From the NCBI RefSeq assembly GCF_004116385.1, contig NZ_PEIB01000019.1, positions 21,968-85,967 on the forward strand: a stretch of DNA of 64,000 bases. The letters are read 5' to 3'. Position 1 is the first letter of the stretch. Each line of letters begins with the position of its first letter. The position numbers were made by a program, and so were the translations under genes. Of this stretch, positions 28,043-37,762 are shown one piece after another. Origin of the DNA: Veronia nyctiphanis (GTDB lineage: Bacteria; Pseudomonadota; Gammaproteobacteria; Enterobacterales; Vibrionaceae). The notes beneath the pieces were generated by a model. It did not search any database. It was not told the origin of the DNA and saw only the letters and a program-made list of their open reading frames with translations.

Positions 28043-28948
28043 TTACTGGGAATAACTTTCTTGTTCAGAGGCTGCTTTTGCCAAAATCCAATCTCGAAAC
28101 GCTGTGACACGACCTGATTCCGCGTCTTTATCCTGACTAACCAGATAAAAGGCGTTTTTACTGACCAATACATCTTCGAACGGCCTGACTAAACGCCCTG
28201 AATCCAGTTCAGGTTGGGCCAAAACATTGTTGCCAAGAGCAATGCCATTTCCTAATGCAGCCGCCTGCAATACCATTGTCGAGTGGCTGAAAATAGGCCC
28301 ATGATTAACGTTACTGATAGTGAGCTTGTGATGACGGGCAAACGCTTTCCAGTCTTTTCTCGATCTGTCATGGAGCAGCGTATGATTTTTTAAGTCAGCC
28401 AATGATTCAAGACGCTTCTCACCGTCCATCAGAATTGGGCTACAAACAGGCAGCAGACATTCCTGATACAACTTATCGCAGCGTACGCCTTGCCAATTTC
28501 CGCGACCATAATAAATCGCGACATCGACATCTTCTGTCAGCGATCCTTCATCCATGTCCACCGCTTTGATTCGGACATCAATTTCCGGGTGCTGGTTATT
28601 AAAATCAGCCAACCTTGGTACTAACCATTGAATAGCAAAACTTGGCGGAAGACTGATAGTCAACGCCCCTTTACTCCCTCGCTCCAACACTTTACTCGTG
28701 GCGTCAGAGATAGAGGTAAAGATGTCACGGATGTCCTGAAAATAGCTCTGGCCTTCTTCAGTCAGTAAAAGTGATCGGTTTCGTCGACGGAATAATTTTA
28801 ATCCTAAGAATTCTTCCAGTGCTTTGATTTGATGACTTACTGCAGCTTGTGTAACAAACAGCTCTTCAGCGGCTCGAGTAAAACTAAGGTGTCTCGCTGC
28901 AGCTTCGAAAACACGCAGGGAGTTGAGTGGAGGAAGTCGTCTGGCCAT
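28043..28948 (-). CDS. gcvA: GcvA, LysR-type regulator of glycine cleavage
   Basis: The 301-residue LysR regulator starts MARRLPPLNSLRVFEAAARHLSFTRAAEELFVTQAAVSHQIKALE (quoted only in part as its helix-turn-helix), typical of GcvA, and continues with the co-inducer domain. GcvA activates the gcvTHP operon and the sRNA gcvB in response to glycine. The divergent gcvB gene directly upstream, as in E. coli, strongly supports the identity. Confidence 0.93.
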   Translation of the reverse strand: MARRLPPLNSLRVFEAAARHLSFTRAAEELFVTQAAVSHQIKALEEFLGLKLFRRRNRSLLLTEEGQSYFQDIRDIFTSISDATSKVLERGSKGALTISLPPSFAIQWLVPRLADFNNQHPEIDVRIKAVDMDEGSLTEDVDVAIYYGRGNWQGVRCDKLYQECLLPVCSPILMDGEKRLESLADLKNHTLLHDRSRKDWKAFARHHKLTISNVNHGPIFSHSTMVLQAAALGNGIALGNNVLAQPELDSGRLVRPFEDVLVSKNAFYLVSQDKDAESGRVTAFRDWILAKAASEQESYSQ

Positions 28949-29033
28949 ACCATACCTTTACATTAGGTTTTCTTATGCGAAACATTATTTATTGTCCGTT
29001 GTTCCGGTTCTCGTTACAACCTATAGTTGCACC

Positions 29034-29207
29034 ACGCCGCTGAGATGACGATTCATTCCGTTAATTGTGCTTGGTAGCGATGTTGTGTTTGCAATTTTTT
29101 CCGGCCTACCGGATTGATAGTAGTATTTACTGTCACACTTCCTGATTTATTTGGTCTTTTTGACCATCAAGTATTTAGCACTGAACCCTTTGTTCGGTGC
29201 TTTTTTC
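29034..29207 (+). ncRNA. gcvB: GcvB small RNA
   Basis: The 379-base gap between gcvA and csdA contains an RNA gene divergent from gcvA. Signals are a promoter (TTGTTC at 28999-29004, 17-base spacer, TATAGT at 29022-29027), the G/U-rich GATGTTGTGTTTGCAATTTT near 29080 that matches the R1 seed region of enterobacterial GcvB, CACTTCCTG near 29142, and a terminator GCACTGAAC-loop-GTTCGGTGC-TTTTTT (29178-29206). GcvB uses Hfq to repress many amino-acid and peptide transporter mRNAs. The start is inferred from the promoter. Confidence 0.9.
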
Positions 29208-29327
29208 TTTTAGTAAAAATTATCCCCCTCTCCGCAATCATCCCAGTATCGACAATTTACTTGAGTTAGCGCGATATAAGAGAGATCATCGCGTAATCTA
29301 TAACAAAAAGTGTAAAGCGTTAGCACC

Positions 29328-30548
29328 ATGAGTCAGCCCTTTGATGTCGATTTGATCCGCTCTCAGTTTCCCTCGTTGCAACTCACCGTCAACGACAGGC
29401 CATTGATCTACTTCGACAGCGCGGCAACTTCTCAAAAGCCAGCTTGTGTTATCGACGCAATTAATAACCACTACTCAGGGGGACAAGCAAACGTTCACCG
29501 CGGTAGTCACTCGCTTACCAGTGCCTCAACCCAACGTTTTGAAAATGCCAGACAGACAGTTGCTGATTTTCTCAACGTTAGTAAAGACACCATTGTCTGG
29601 ACTCGGGGCGCCACTGAAGCATTGAATCTGATCGCCCAGAGCTGCGCCAGAAACTCATTGCAACCGGGGGATGAAATACTGGTGAGTGAAATGGAGCATC
29701 ACGCGAACATTGTGCCGTGGCAACTCGTGGCAGAGCAAACCGGTGCTGAAGTGGTAAAAATCCCCGTTGTTCGCGAGACCTGTCAGCTCGATATGCAGGC
29801 TTTTTACGAAAGGCTCTCAGACAAAACCAAACTGGTTGCCGTCTGCCATATCAATAACGTCACGGGCACACGCAACCCTATCGAAGAGATCATTCAATCA
29901 GCACATCGCATTGGGGCAATTACCGTCATCGATGGCGCGCAGGGCATCGTGCATGAAACACCCGATCTTACAGATCTTGGCGCTGATTTTTATGTATTCT
30001 CTGGCCATAAACTCTTTGCACCAGCTGGAATCGGTGTGCTGTATGGCAAAAAAGCATTACTTGATGCCATGCCTCCTTGGCATGGCGGTGGCAAAATGGT
30101 CGAGAAAGTGTCTTTTGAAGGAACAGATTTCGCCAGCTCACCCGCCAAGTTTGAAGCAGGTACACCCAATGTTGCTGGCGCAATTGCATTGGCCGAGGCA
30201 ATTACGTGGTATCAAGCAATTGATCTAAAACACGCAGAACTACACATATCTAATCTCCAACGACAGTTATATGAAGGACTGAGTAAGCTCGAAGACATCC
30301 GCATTATTGGGTACCAGCCGGGCAGCAGCATTTTATCGTTTGTCATGGACGGTGTGCACCCATCTGATATTGCTACGTTGCTTGATCAACAAGGAATTGC
30401 GGCCCGCTCTGGTCATCACTGCGCTCACCCATTGATGGATGCACTAAACCTCTCTGGTACCGTCCGTATATCGTTGGCGATATACAACACCGCCGAAGAA
30501 GTAACACAGTGTTTAGAGGCGCTAGAAAAAGCGTGCGACATACTGTAA
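29328..30548 (+). CDS. csdA: CsdA, cysteine desulfurase (SufS/CsdA class)
   Basis: A PLP enzyme that takes sulfur from cysteine and passes it to CsdE for tRNA or Fe-S work. The 406-residue protein has FDSAATSQKP at the N-terminus, EMEHHANIVPW near 124, the PLP lysine in VFSGHKLFAPAGIG near 228, and the persulfide cysteine C365 in AARSGHHCAHPLM. The next gene is csdE, 26 bases on, which favours CsdA over SufS. Confidence 0.93.
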   Translation: MSQPFDVDLIRSQFPSLQLTVNDRPLIYFDSAATSQKPACVIDAINNHYSGGQANVHRGSHSLTSASTQRFENARQTVADFLNVSKDTIVWTRGATEALNLIAQSCARNSLQPGDEILVSEMEHHANIVPWQLVAEQTGAEVVKIPVVRETCQLDMQAFYERLSDKTKLVAVCHINNVTGTRNPIEEIIQSAHRIGAITVIDGAQGIVHETPDLTDLGADFYVFSGHKLFAPAGIGVLYGKKALLDAMPPWHGGGKMVEKVSFEGTDFASSPAKFEAGTPNVAGAIALAEAITWYQAIDLKHAELHISNLQRQLYEGLSKLEDIRIIGYQPGSSILSFVMDGVHPSDIATLLDQQGIAARSGHHCAHPLMDALNLSGTVRISLAIYNTAEEVTQCLEALEKACDIL

Positions 30549-30574
30549 CCCAGAAACAATCGAAAGAGATCTTT

Positions 30575-30997
30575 ATGACCGTATTACCCTCACATCCTTT
30601 TGGAAGTGAAATATCGTCTGATGACGTAATTGAAACTCTGTCAAAAACAGCAGGCTGGGAAGACCGATATCGCACACTCATCAAGTGGGGAAAACGTCTA
30701 CCCTCGTTGGATGACAACGCGAAGTCATCCAGTGTTCCGATTCCAGGCTGTGAAAGCCAAGTATGGCTGCTACACACAGAACAAAATGGCGTTTATCACT
30801 TTACCGCCGACTCTGATGCGAGGATTGTTAAAGGCTTGCTGGCTGTCGTGTTGGCTGCAAGTGAAGGAAAGTCATCACAAGAGTTATCATCGTTTGATTT
30901 TCAGAGCTACTTCCATCAACTGGGCCTGCTCAGCCACCTTAGTGAATCCAGAAGCAATGGATTAAACGCCATTGTCCAGTTCATAAAAAGTCTATAA
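30575..30997 (+). CDS. csdE: CsdE, sulfur acceptor protein
   Basis: The 140-residue protein of the SufE/CsdE family starts at ATG 30575 (MTVLPSHPFG); an open frame continues upstream into csdA but is not conserved. It has the acceptor cysteine in VPIPGCESQVWLL near residue 53 and the GLLAVVLAASEGK and SRSNGLNAIVQ motifs. CsdE receives persulfide sulfur from CsdA and in E. coli partners with TcdA, which here lies about 5 kb away beyond the pha genes. Confidence 0.92.
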   Translation: MTVLPSHPFGSEISSDDVIETLSKTAGWEDRYRTLIKWGKRLPSLDDNAKSSSVPIPGCESQVWLLHTEQNGVYHFTADSDARIVKGLLAVVLAASEGKSSQELSSFDFQSYFHQLGLLSHLSESRSNGLNAIVQFIKSL

Positions 30998-31535
30998 ATT
31001 CGGCACCACCTTATTAATAAAACAACGAGTGAACTTCACGAGGTGGATAATTAACAATACACATATTTATATTTTAATTTCCACCTTAAACCCGAATAAA
31101 CAGTGTAGATACAAATAAAAAACGCTTAAACTTCCTTTTTTAATCCAACCTGCCAAAATACGAACAAACCTCCCTACAGGCTTTATTTCAAAAGGCCTAA
31201 AATATTCATACCGATCAATTCCCAGCAACTCGAAAGCTAAAAAACCTTTTAAGATCCAGCATTTAACAACAAGTTAACAATGAGTGGTCATAAAACGATC
31301 TATGTCTTGTTTCTGGTAATTACTCCCCTTTCCTTTTGCCTTGAAAAAAAAATTTCAGTATCTTTATCAGCCAGTCACACAACCATAACAGAAAAGAATT
31401 AAGTTATTCCCCAATAACAATTAAGGTGACAGACCTCGAAATACCCAAAATTTTTTTGCTGAAATATGTCTAATTTTTTGGATATATCGGTTCGGTCAAC
31501 TTACTAACGCTTGTTGTCTAAGAATGGAGTCAAAA
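30998..31535. other. 538-base AT-rich intergenic region before phaB
   Basis: I see no credible reading frame, tRNA or strong terminator here. The region is very AT-rich with short A and T runs, and presumably carries the pha promoter. TTGCTG followed by TGGATATAT near 31456-31486 is a weak promoter candidate with non-ideal spacing. Confidence 0.4.
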
Positions 31536-32276
31536 ATGAAAAAACTCGCGCTCATCACTGGTTCTAAAGGTGGAATCGGTTCTGCAATCACTGAGCAGTT
31601 AGTCAAAGACGGCTATCGTGTCATCGCTACCTATTTCACTGGTAACCTCGTATGTGCTGAGCAATGGTTCGAAGAAAAGCAGTTTTCGCATGATGATGTA
31701 AAACTGTTCGAACTGGATGTCACCAACACTGAAGAATGTCTGGCTAAACTACCAAAACTTCTCGAAGAAGAAGGCACCATCGACGTTCTGGTCAACAATG
31801 CTGGCATCACCCGTGACGGCCTGTTCAAAAAAATGGCTCCAGAGAACTGGCGTGCCGTTATTGACACCAACCTCAACAGCCTTTTCAACGTAACTCAGCC
31901 TCTTTTTGCAGCAATGTGCGAGAAAGGCAACTGCCGCGTGATCAACATCTCTTCAGTTAATGGACTTAAAGGTCAATTCGGGCAAACTAACTACTCTGCC
32001 GCCAAAGCAGGGATGATTGGTTTCACGAAAGCACTGGCATTCGAAGGTGCGCGCTCAGGTGTAACGTGTAACGTGGTTGCGCCGGGTTATACAGCAACCC
32101 CAATGGTTGAAGCGATGCGCCCAGAGGTTCTGGAATCTATCAAAAGCGAGATCCCAATGAAGCGACTGGCTCGCCCAGATGAAATTGCTTCAGCGGTGTC
32201 TTACCTGGCAAGTGACGCAGGCGCGTACATTTCAGGCGAGACGCTTTCTGTCAACGGCGGCTTGTACATGAACTAA
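31536..32276 (+). CDS. phaB: PhaB, acetoacetyl-CoA reductase
   Basis: PhaB reduces acetoacetyl-CoA to (R)-3-hydroxybutyryl-CoA with NADPH, the second step of PHB synthesis. The 246-residue short-chain dehydrogenase has the cofactor motif TGSKGGIGSA near the start, NNAGITRDG near residue 88, the catalytic serine in NISSVNG and the Tyr/Lys pair in YSAAKAGMIGFTKAL. I use the ATG at 31536, seven bases after GGAG; an in-frame ATG four codons earlier overlaps that ribosome site. Confidence 0.95.
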   Translation: MKKLALITGSKGGIGSAITEQLVKDGYRVIATYFTGNLVCAEQWFEEKQFSHDDVKLFELDVTNTEECLAKLPKLLEEEGTIDVLVNNAGITRDGLFKKMAPENWRAVIDTNLNSLFNVTQPLFAAMCEKGNCRVINISSVNGLKGQFGQTNYSAAKAGMIGFTKALAFEGARSGVTCNVVAPGYTATPMVEAMRPEVLESIKSEIPMKRLARPDEIASAVSYLASDAGAYISGETLSVNGGLYMN

Positions 32277-32287
32277 GGAGTATGGAA

Positions 32288-33501
32288 ATGGAAAAGGTTT
32301 ATATCGTTGCCGCTAAACGCACCCCAATCGGCGCATTCACAGGTTCTCTGAAAGACGTACCAGCGGGCAAGCTTGCCGCTGTGGCAATTAAAGGTGCACT
32401 AGAAGCAGCCAATGTATCAGGCAATGACGTTGAGGAAGTGATCCTTGGTAACGTCGTAAGTGCTGGTCAAGGCATGGGTATTGGTCGTCAGGCCGCTATC
32501 TTTGCAGACTTGCCAGAAACCGTGCCTGCATACAGCATCAACATGGTTTGCGGTAGTGGTATGAAAGCAGTGATGGACGCGGTTTCACACATCCGTAGTG
32601 GTGATGCTGAGCTTGTCGTTGCTGCTGGTGTTGAAAACATGTCACAGATTCCATTTGCAGTATCTGGCTCTATGCGTCAGGGACAGAAAATGGGTGATGT
32701 AGCAATGAAAGACCTGCTGATTGCTGATGGTCTGACCGATGTTTACAACAACTTCCACATGGGTGTGACAGCCGAAAACGTTGCTGAATTAGTGGGCCTG
32801 AACCGCGATCAGCAAGATGAATACGCGCGTAACAGCCAACAAAAAGCCGTTGCAGCCGTTGAAGCGGGTCGCTTCCAAGACGAAATCATCCCAGTTGAAG
32901 TTCAGCAACGTCGTAAGTCTTTTGTTTTCGATACCGACGAGTACCCGAAAGCAGATTGTACTGTTGAAGGTCTGGCAAAACTGCGTCCAGCATTTGACCG
33001 TGAAGGCACAGTCACTGCAGGTAATGCATCTGCCTGAACGACGGTGCGAGTGCTGTTGTTGTGGCATCAGAATCTGCGGTTAAGCGTCTTGGACTGAAGC
33101 CTGTTGCTGAAATCACCAGCTATGCACAAGTTGGCTTGGATCCAAAAATCATGGGACTGGGGCCAGTTGGCGCAGTAACCAAAGCACTTGAAAAAGCGGA
33201 ACTCGCTATCGGTGACATGGATCTTTTCGAACTGAATGAAGCTTTCGCTGCGCAAGCATTGGGCGTTGTTCATCAACTGGCTGACACGCACAGCGTATCA
33301 CCAGACAGCATCCTAGAAAAAGCAAACGTTAATGGCGGCGCTATCGCTCTGGGTCACCCACTGGGTGCGTCAGGCAACCGTATTCTTGTTTCCCTTGTCC
33401 ACGAGCTGGAGAAACGCCAAGGCACTTATGGCGTCGCATCACTGTGTATCGGTGGTGGTATGGGAACAGCCGTTGTCCTTAAACGTGTAGAAGATCAGTA
33501 A
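32288..33501 (+). CDS. phaA: PhaA, acetyl-CoA C-acetyltransferase, with one frameshift
   Basis: PhaA condenses two acetyl-CoA to acetoacetyl-CoA, the first PHB step. The catalytic C88 is in NMVCGSGMK, with the histidine in [14 protein letters not shown] and second cysteine in LCIGGGMG near the end. The frame breaks at about 33032: TCTGCCTGA reads a stop, whereas TCTGGCCTG restores the thiolase motif [14 protein letters not shown] and gives a 404-residue protein. The start at 32288 is chosen because AGGAG lies seven bases upstream; an ATG at 32282 is too close. A sequence error is likely, since the rest of the operon is intact. Confidence 0.92.
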
Positions 33502-33557
33502 AACGAAGCTTTACCAATTATCCCTTGCACGCAATACAAATACTCAGGAGAAACACC

Positions 33558-33905
33558 ATGTACACAGAAATGTTCAAAACATTTTCAGAGCAAACTGAAA
33601 AGAACCTGGCACCATTTGTTAAATTCAACAAGCTGGTTACTAAGAACGTTGAAACACTGACTGAACTTCAACTGAATGCAATGCGCACTTACAGCGAAAT
33701 GGGCCTGGCTCAGCTGAAAGCTGCAAGCGATGTTAAAGATGTGACGTCTTTAACTGCATTCACTGGTCAACAAATGGCTGCAATGACTCAGCTTTCTCAA
33801 CAGCTGATCGACGACAGCAACAAGCTGCAAAACGTTGCTAAAGAGTTCAAAGACGAACTTGATCACATGACTACTGAAAACCTGAAGGCTGCTACTCCGG
33901 CATAA
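33558..33905 (+). CDS. phaP: PhaP-type phasin
   Basis: The 115-residue amphipathic helical protein starts MYTEMFKTFSEQTEKNLAPF after CAGGAG. Phasins coat PHB granules and control their size and number. The LTELQLNAMRTYSEMGLAQLKAASDV stretch is typical. It lies between phaA and phaC, followed by a hairpin that could set a higher transcript level for the phasin than for phaC. Confidence 0.9.
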   Translation: MYTEMFKTFSEQTEKNLAPFVKFNKLVTKNVETLTELQLNAMRTYSEMGLAQLKAASDVKDVTSLTAFTGQQMAAMTQLSQQLIDDSNKLQNVAKEFKDELDHMTTENLKAATPA

Positions 33906-33914
33906 TTTAGGTCC

Positions 33915-33944
33915 ACCACCCTGCGCCCGCAGGGTGGTTTAGTT
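33915..33944 (+). terminator. Hairpin between phaP and phaC (possible attenuator)
   Basis: ACCACCCTGC, loop GCCC, GCAGGGTGGT followed by TTAGTTT. The stem is strong but the T-run is broken, so partial read-through into phaC is likely. Confidence 0.65.
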
Positions 33945-33965
33945 TCCGATCAAGAGGGTTTACTC

Positions 33966-35777
33966 ATGTTTCAAAACTTCTTCTCGGACTACCTTGTAAA
34001 ACTCCAAGAGGGTAACCAGCAATGGTGGCTGGATCTTGAGCAGGGCAAGGCAGCCGTAAACTCACCGCTTAGCAAAGCGATGCAAGAGATCAGTATCGAA
34101 GATACTGCCAAACTCATGGAAAATGCAGCTAAGCAGCCTGCGGCCATGCTCGAAGTACAAATGCAGTGGTGGCAAAAACAACTCGAAATATGGCAAAACG
34201 TTGCACTGCAAGCCAACCAACAAGATATTGTCAGTCCCGAGAAAGATGACAAACGCTTTCAGGACAAGAGCTGGCAAGATGATGCATTCTATAATTTCAT
34301 CAAGCAGTCTTATCTCCTATTCGGACGCAGCTTCCTGGATACCATCAATGCCGTTGAAGGGCTCGACGATAAAGCAAAAGAACGCCTCGTGTTTTTCTCA
34401 CGTCAGGCTATCAATGCAATGTCGCCAAGTAATTTCATTGGCACCAACCCTGAGCTTCTGAAGCTAACACTCGAGAAGAACGGCGAGAACTTGCTGAGAG
34501 GCCTCGAGACACTCCATGAAGATATGGAGTCAAGTGCGGACATTCTTAAAGTCCGTATGACAAACAATAACGCATTTCGCGTTGGTGAAGACGTGGCGAA
34601 CACGGCGGGTGACGTTGTATTTCGCAATGAGCTGTTTGAGCTCATTCAATACCGTCCACTGACCAAAAAGGTCAATGCAACGCCACTGTTAATTGTTCCT
34701 CCGTTCATCAACAAATACTATATTCTCGATTTACGCGAGAAGAACTCCATGGTTCGCTGGCTGGTTGAACAAGGCCACTGCGTATTCATGATGTCATGGA
34801 GAAACCCGTCTGCAGAACAGCGCCACATTGACTTCGAACATTACGTGACAGAAGGCGTGGTAAAAGCCGTCAATGCGATTGAAGACATCACTGGCCAACA
34901 GCAAATTAATGCTGCGGGTTATTGCATCGGTGGTACTGCACTGGCAACAACGATTGCTTACTATGCAGCGAAGCGCATGAAAGCACGCATCAAATCAGCG
35001 TCGTTCTTCACAACACTGCTGGACTTCAGTCAGCCAGGCGAAGTCGGAGCCTACATCAACGAGAACGTTGTAGACGCCATGACGCTTCAAAACGAAGCGA
35101 AAGGCTACATGGATGGCCGCTCTCTGAGTGTCACTTTCAGCTTGCTGCGAGAGAATAGCCTTTACTGGAACTACTACATCGATAACTACCTCAAGGGCAA
35201 CAGCCCGGTAGACTTCGATCTTCTGTATTGGAACAGTGACAGCACAAACGTGACATCTAGCTGCCACAACTTCCTGTTGCGTGAACTTTACCTCAAGAAC
35301 AAACTGGTTCGCGAAAAAGGGGTAAAAGTGGGCGGTGTTTGGATTGACTTGAACAAGATTAAAGTACCTAGCTACTTTATTTCGACCAAGGAAGATCACA
35401 TCGCACTTTGGCAAGGCACATACCGTGGTGCGCAAAACCTCGGCGGTAATAAGACATTTGTTCTTGGCGAGTCAGGCCACATTGCTGGTATCGTTAACCA
35501 CCCTGCGAAAGGTAAGTACGGATATTGGGTAAATGAAACCCTGTCCGATACAGCTGAAGAGTGGTTCGAAGGCGCTGAGCACAATCAGGGGTCTTGGTGG
35601 TCGCACTGGGACAAATGGTTGTCGGCATATAACCCGAAAGAGAAAGTTGATCCTTACCAACAAGGTTCGGCAGCACTGCCGGTGCTTTGCAATGCGCCAG
35701 GTGACTATGTGAAGCAGGTTCTACCTGTTGCCCAAAGTCAACCGCAAGCCAAAGAAGACGCTGAAGCAACAGCTTAA
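33966..35777 (+). CDS. phaC: PhaC, class I poly(3-hydroxyalkanoate) synthase
   Basis: PhaC polymerises 3-hydroxybutyryl-CoA into PHB on granules. The 603-residue protein has the class I layout: a variable N-terminal region, PLLIVPPFINKYYILDL, the lipase-like box with catalytic cysteine C320 in GYCIGG, an aspartate region ISTKEDHIALW and the histidine in GESGHIAGIVNHP. Length fits class I synthases. It closes the phaB-phaA-phaP-phaC cluster and is followed by a bidirectional terminator. Confidence 0.95.
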   Translation: MFQNFFSDYLVKLQEGNQQWWLDLEQGKAAVNSPLSKAMQEISIEDTAKLMENAAKQPAAMLEVQMQWWQKQLEIWQNVALQANQQDIVSPEKDDKRFQDKSWQDDAFYNFIKQSYLLFGRSFLDTINAVEGLDDKAKERLVFFSRQAINAMSPSNFIGTNPELLKLTLEKNGENLLRGLETLHEDMESSADILKVRMTNNNAFRVGEDVANTAGDVVFRNELFELIQYRPLTKKVNATPLLIVPPFINKYYILDLREKNSMVRWLVEQGHCVFMMSWRNPSAEQRHIDFEHYVTEGVVKAVNAIEDITGQQQINAAGYCIGGTALATTIAYYAAKRMKARIKSASFFTTLLDFSQPGEVGAYINENVVDAMTLQNEAKGYMDGRSLSVTFSLLRENSLYWNYYIDNYLKGNSPVDFDLLYWNSDSTNVTSSCHNFLLRELYLKNKLVREKGVKVGGVWIDLNKIKVPSYFISTKEDHIALWQGTYRGAQNLGGNKTFVLGESGHIAGIVNHPAKGKYGYWVNETLSDTAEEWFEGAEHNQGSWWSHWDKWLSAYNPKEKVDPYQQGSAALPVLCNAPGDYVKQVLPVAQSQPQAKEDAEATA

Positions 35778-35798
35778 TCTTCTGGGATTATAAATATC

Positions 35799-35827
35799 AA
35801 AGCGCCGCGTAATGCGGCGCTTTTTTT
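35799..35827. terminator. Bidirectional terminator between phaC and tcdA
   Basis: AAAGCGCCGC, loop GTAAT, GCGGCGCTTT, then a run of T on the plus strand. The two genes converge on it. Confidence 0.9.
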
Positions 35828-35848
35828 GTCTCTCTCCGTCGATGATGT

Positions 35849-36652
35849 TTACTTTTTCATCGTCAATTTTTGGATAATGCGGGACACCGCCACAAAGCCA
35901 AAGGTTGCCGTCACCATGGTCGCAGCACCAAAACCACTGGCACAATCCATTCGTTTTGGACCATCAGCACTCGCTTTTGATTCGCACACTGTGCCGTCAG
36001 GCTGTGGATATTTCAGTTGTTCAGTCGAGTACACGCACTCAATGCCAAACTTACGGCCTTTGGTCTTGGTGAAATTATGAAAACGACGCAGGTTATTCCT
36101 GAGTTTTGCCGCCAATGGGTCTTGAATGGTCTTGGTCAAATCGGCCACCTGAATCTGCGTAGGGTCAACCTGACCACCCGCTCCGCCAACCGTAATAATT
36201 TTTATTTTGTTGCGTTTGCAGTAGGCTAATAGAGCAGTCTTGGGTTTGATGCTGTCTATCGCATCTAGAACATAATCAAACTCTTTGGTGATGTACTCAG
36301 GGATATTGTTCTCATCAATGAAATCATCAATGAGCTCAACCTGGCAGTCAGGGTTAATGGCTTTTACACGCTCAGCCATCACCTCGATTTTGCTCTGTCC
36401 AACCGTTCCTGACATAGCATGAATTTGACGGTTGATATTGGTGACGCAAACATCGTCCATATCAATCAGGGTTAACTTGCCAACACCGCTTCTCGCCAGT
36501 GCCTCAACAGCCCATGAGCCAACACCGCCAATGCCAATTACGCAGATGTGAGCCTGACGCAAGATCTCTAACTCATTCGCACCGTAGAGTCGACGGGTGC
36601 CGCCAAAACGCTGCTGATAACTTTCTGATGCTGAAGGAGTCGACGTCGTCAT
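35849..36652 (-). CDS. tcdA: TcdA (CsdL), tRNA threonylcarbamoyladenosine dehydratase
   Basis: TcdA uses ATP to cyclise t6A to ct6A in tRNA and works with CsdA/CsdE. The E1-like fold shows VIGIGGVGSWAVEALARSG near residue 35, DMDDVCVTNINRQ near 60, and DAIDSIKPKTALL near 125. The start at 36652 (MTTSTPSASESYQQRF) gives 267 residues; E. coli TcdA is of similar length. An in-frame ATG seven codons earlier is possible but unsupported by a ribosome site. In E. coli csdA-csdE-tcdA are adjacent; here the pha cluster stands between. Confidence 0.93.
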   Translation of the reverse strand: MTTSTPSASESYQQRFGGTRRLYGANELEILRQAHICVIGIGGVGSWAVEALARSGVGKLTLIDMDDVCVTNINRQIHAMSGTVGQSKIEVMAERVKAINPDCQVELIDDFIDENNIPEYITKEFDYVLDAIDSIKPKTALLAYCKRNKIKIITVGGAGGQVDPTQIQVADLTKTIQDPLAAKLRNNLRRFHNFTKTKGRKFGIECVYSTEQLKYPQPDGTVCESKASADGPKRMDCASGFGAATMVTATFGFVAVSRIIQKLTMKK

Positions 36653-36718
36653 AGTATTTGCTCTGTGTTTCATTCGGTTTTAGGACATGCGGTTTATACT
36701 CGCTTGCTCAGAAAATGT

Positions 36719-37612
36719 CTATTCAATGATGGTATGTTGGAGTGAGAGCTTCATCCACTCGATGAAGTTTTCCAGCGCTGGCGTTCGACGTTTATAACTG
36801 GGGCAAAACATGAAGTAGCCATACCCGCTTCGAAGGCTCATGCCTGAAGGATTTACTACCTGTCCTTCGTTAATCGCGCTGGCAGCAAGAAAATCTGGGA
36901 TCAGTGCCATCCCCACTCCCGCCTTTGCCGCTTCAAGAGCCATAAAGAAATGTTCAAACCCCGGTCCATAGTCCGGCGTCACCGTATCATCATGTTGAAG
37001 CCAAAATTGCTGCCATAACTGTGGCCTTGTTGCGTGGAACAGCGACTTCATGTTGCGCAGCTTTTCGATATCCCCTTGAGTCTCTGTAAACGGCTCTTTG
37101 GCGACCACCAGCTGCAAATTTTCTTCACGCAGACATTCCAGTTGTTCATCGGCAGAGTTCATCGGCAAGCAATGTACCGCAATGTCGCAATCAAGCGCAT
37201 GCACAGCGGCGCCAGTCACCGTGGCTCTGATCACCAATTCAATTTCCGGGTAGTCCTTAGATAACTGCTGTAATCTCGGGATCAACCATAAGCTGGCCAT
37301 AGAGGGAGGAAGAGACATCTCAACACGAACGTGGGTTGCTGCCATTTGAATCACATCTGCTGTGGCATACTGCAGTGTCTCCATCGCTTTAATGACTGAA
37401 GGTAAATATCGTTTCCCTGCACGGGTGATGACCACGCCAGCCCCGACACGTTCAAATAACGGACAGCCAAGAAAACTCTCTAGTTGCAAAATCTGCTTAC
37501 TGACTGCGCTCTGAGTGATGTTTAGCTGCTGAGCTGCATGAGAAAAACTGGCCGCCTGTGCCGCCACGATAAATGTTTTCAACGTTTTTAGTGGTGGATA
37601 TGCCGTCGTCAC
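36719..37612 (-). CDS. LysR-type transcriptional regulator
   Basis: The protein is 297 residues from GTG 37612, chosen because GGAGG lies six bases upstream; the open frame continues 60 codons but that part is not LysR-like. The helix-turn-helix is FSHAAQQLNITQSAVSKQILQLE (part), with a C-terminal substrate-binding domain including GVGMALIPDFLA. It is of the GcvA/AmpR-like subgroup. Divergent from the aminotransferase gene with 150 bases between starts, it probably controls that gene; the effector is unknown. Confidence 0.85.
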   Translation of the reverse strand: MTTAYPPLKTLKTFIVAAQAASFSHAAQQLNITQSAVSKQILQLESFLGCPLFERVGAGVVITRAGKRYLPSVIKAMETLQYATADVIQMAATHVRVEMSLPPSMASLWLIPRLQQLSKDYPEIELVIRATVTGAAVHALDCDIAVHCLPMNSADEQLECLREENLQLVVAKEPFTETQGDIEKLRNMKSLFHATRPQLWQQFWLQHDDTVTPDYGPGFEHFFMALEAAKAGVGMALIPDFLAASAINEGQVVNPSGMSLRSGYGYFMFCPSYKRRTPALENFIEWMKLSLQHTIIE

Positions 37613-37762
37613 TTTCGACCTCCAAGTTAAAATACGCACTATGAAAAAAATGAATACTCTCTGAATTTTTATCGTTTGCTGTTTATTTTTCAACCGCACC
37701 ATACTAATCAGCAACACTCGGATATGCCCTCTCCCCTCACGTTGTAAAAACAAGGAACAATA

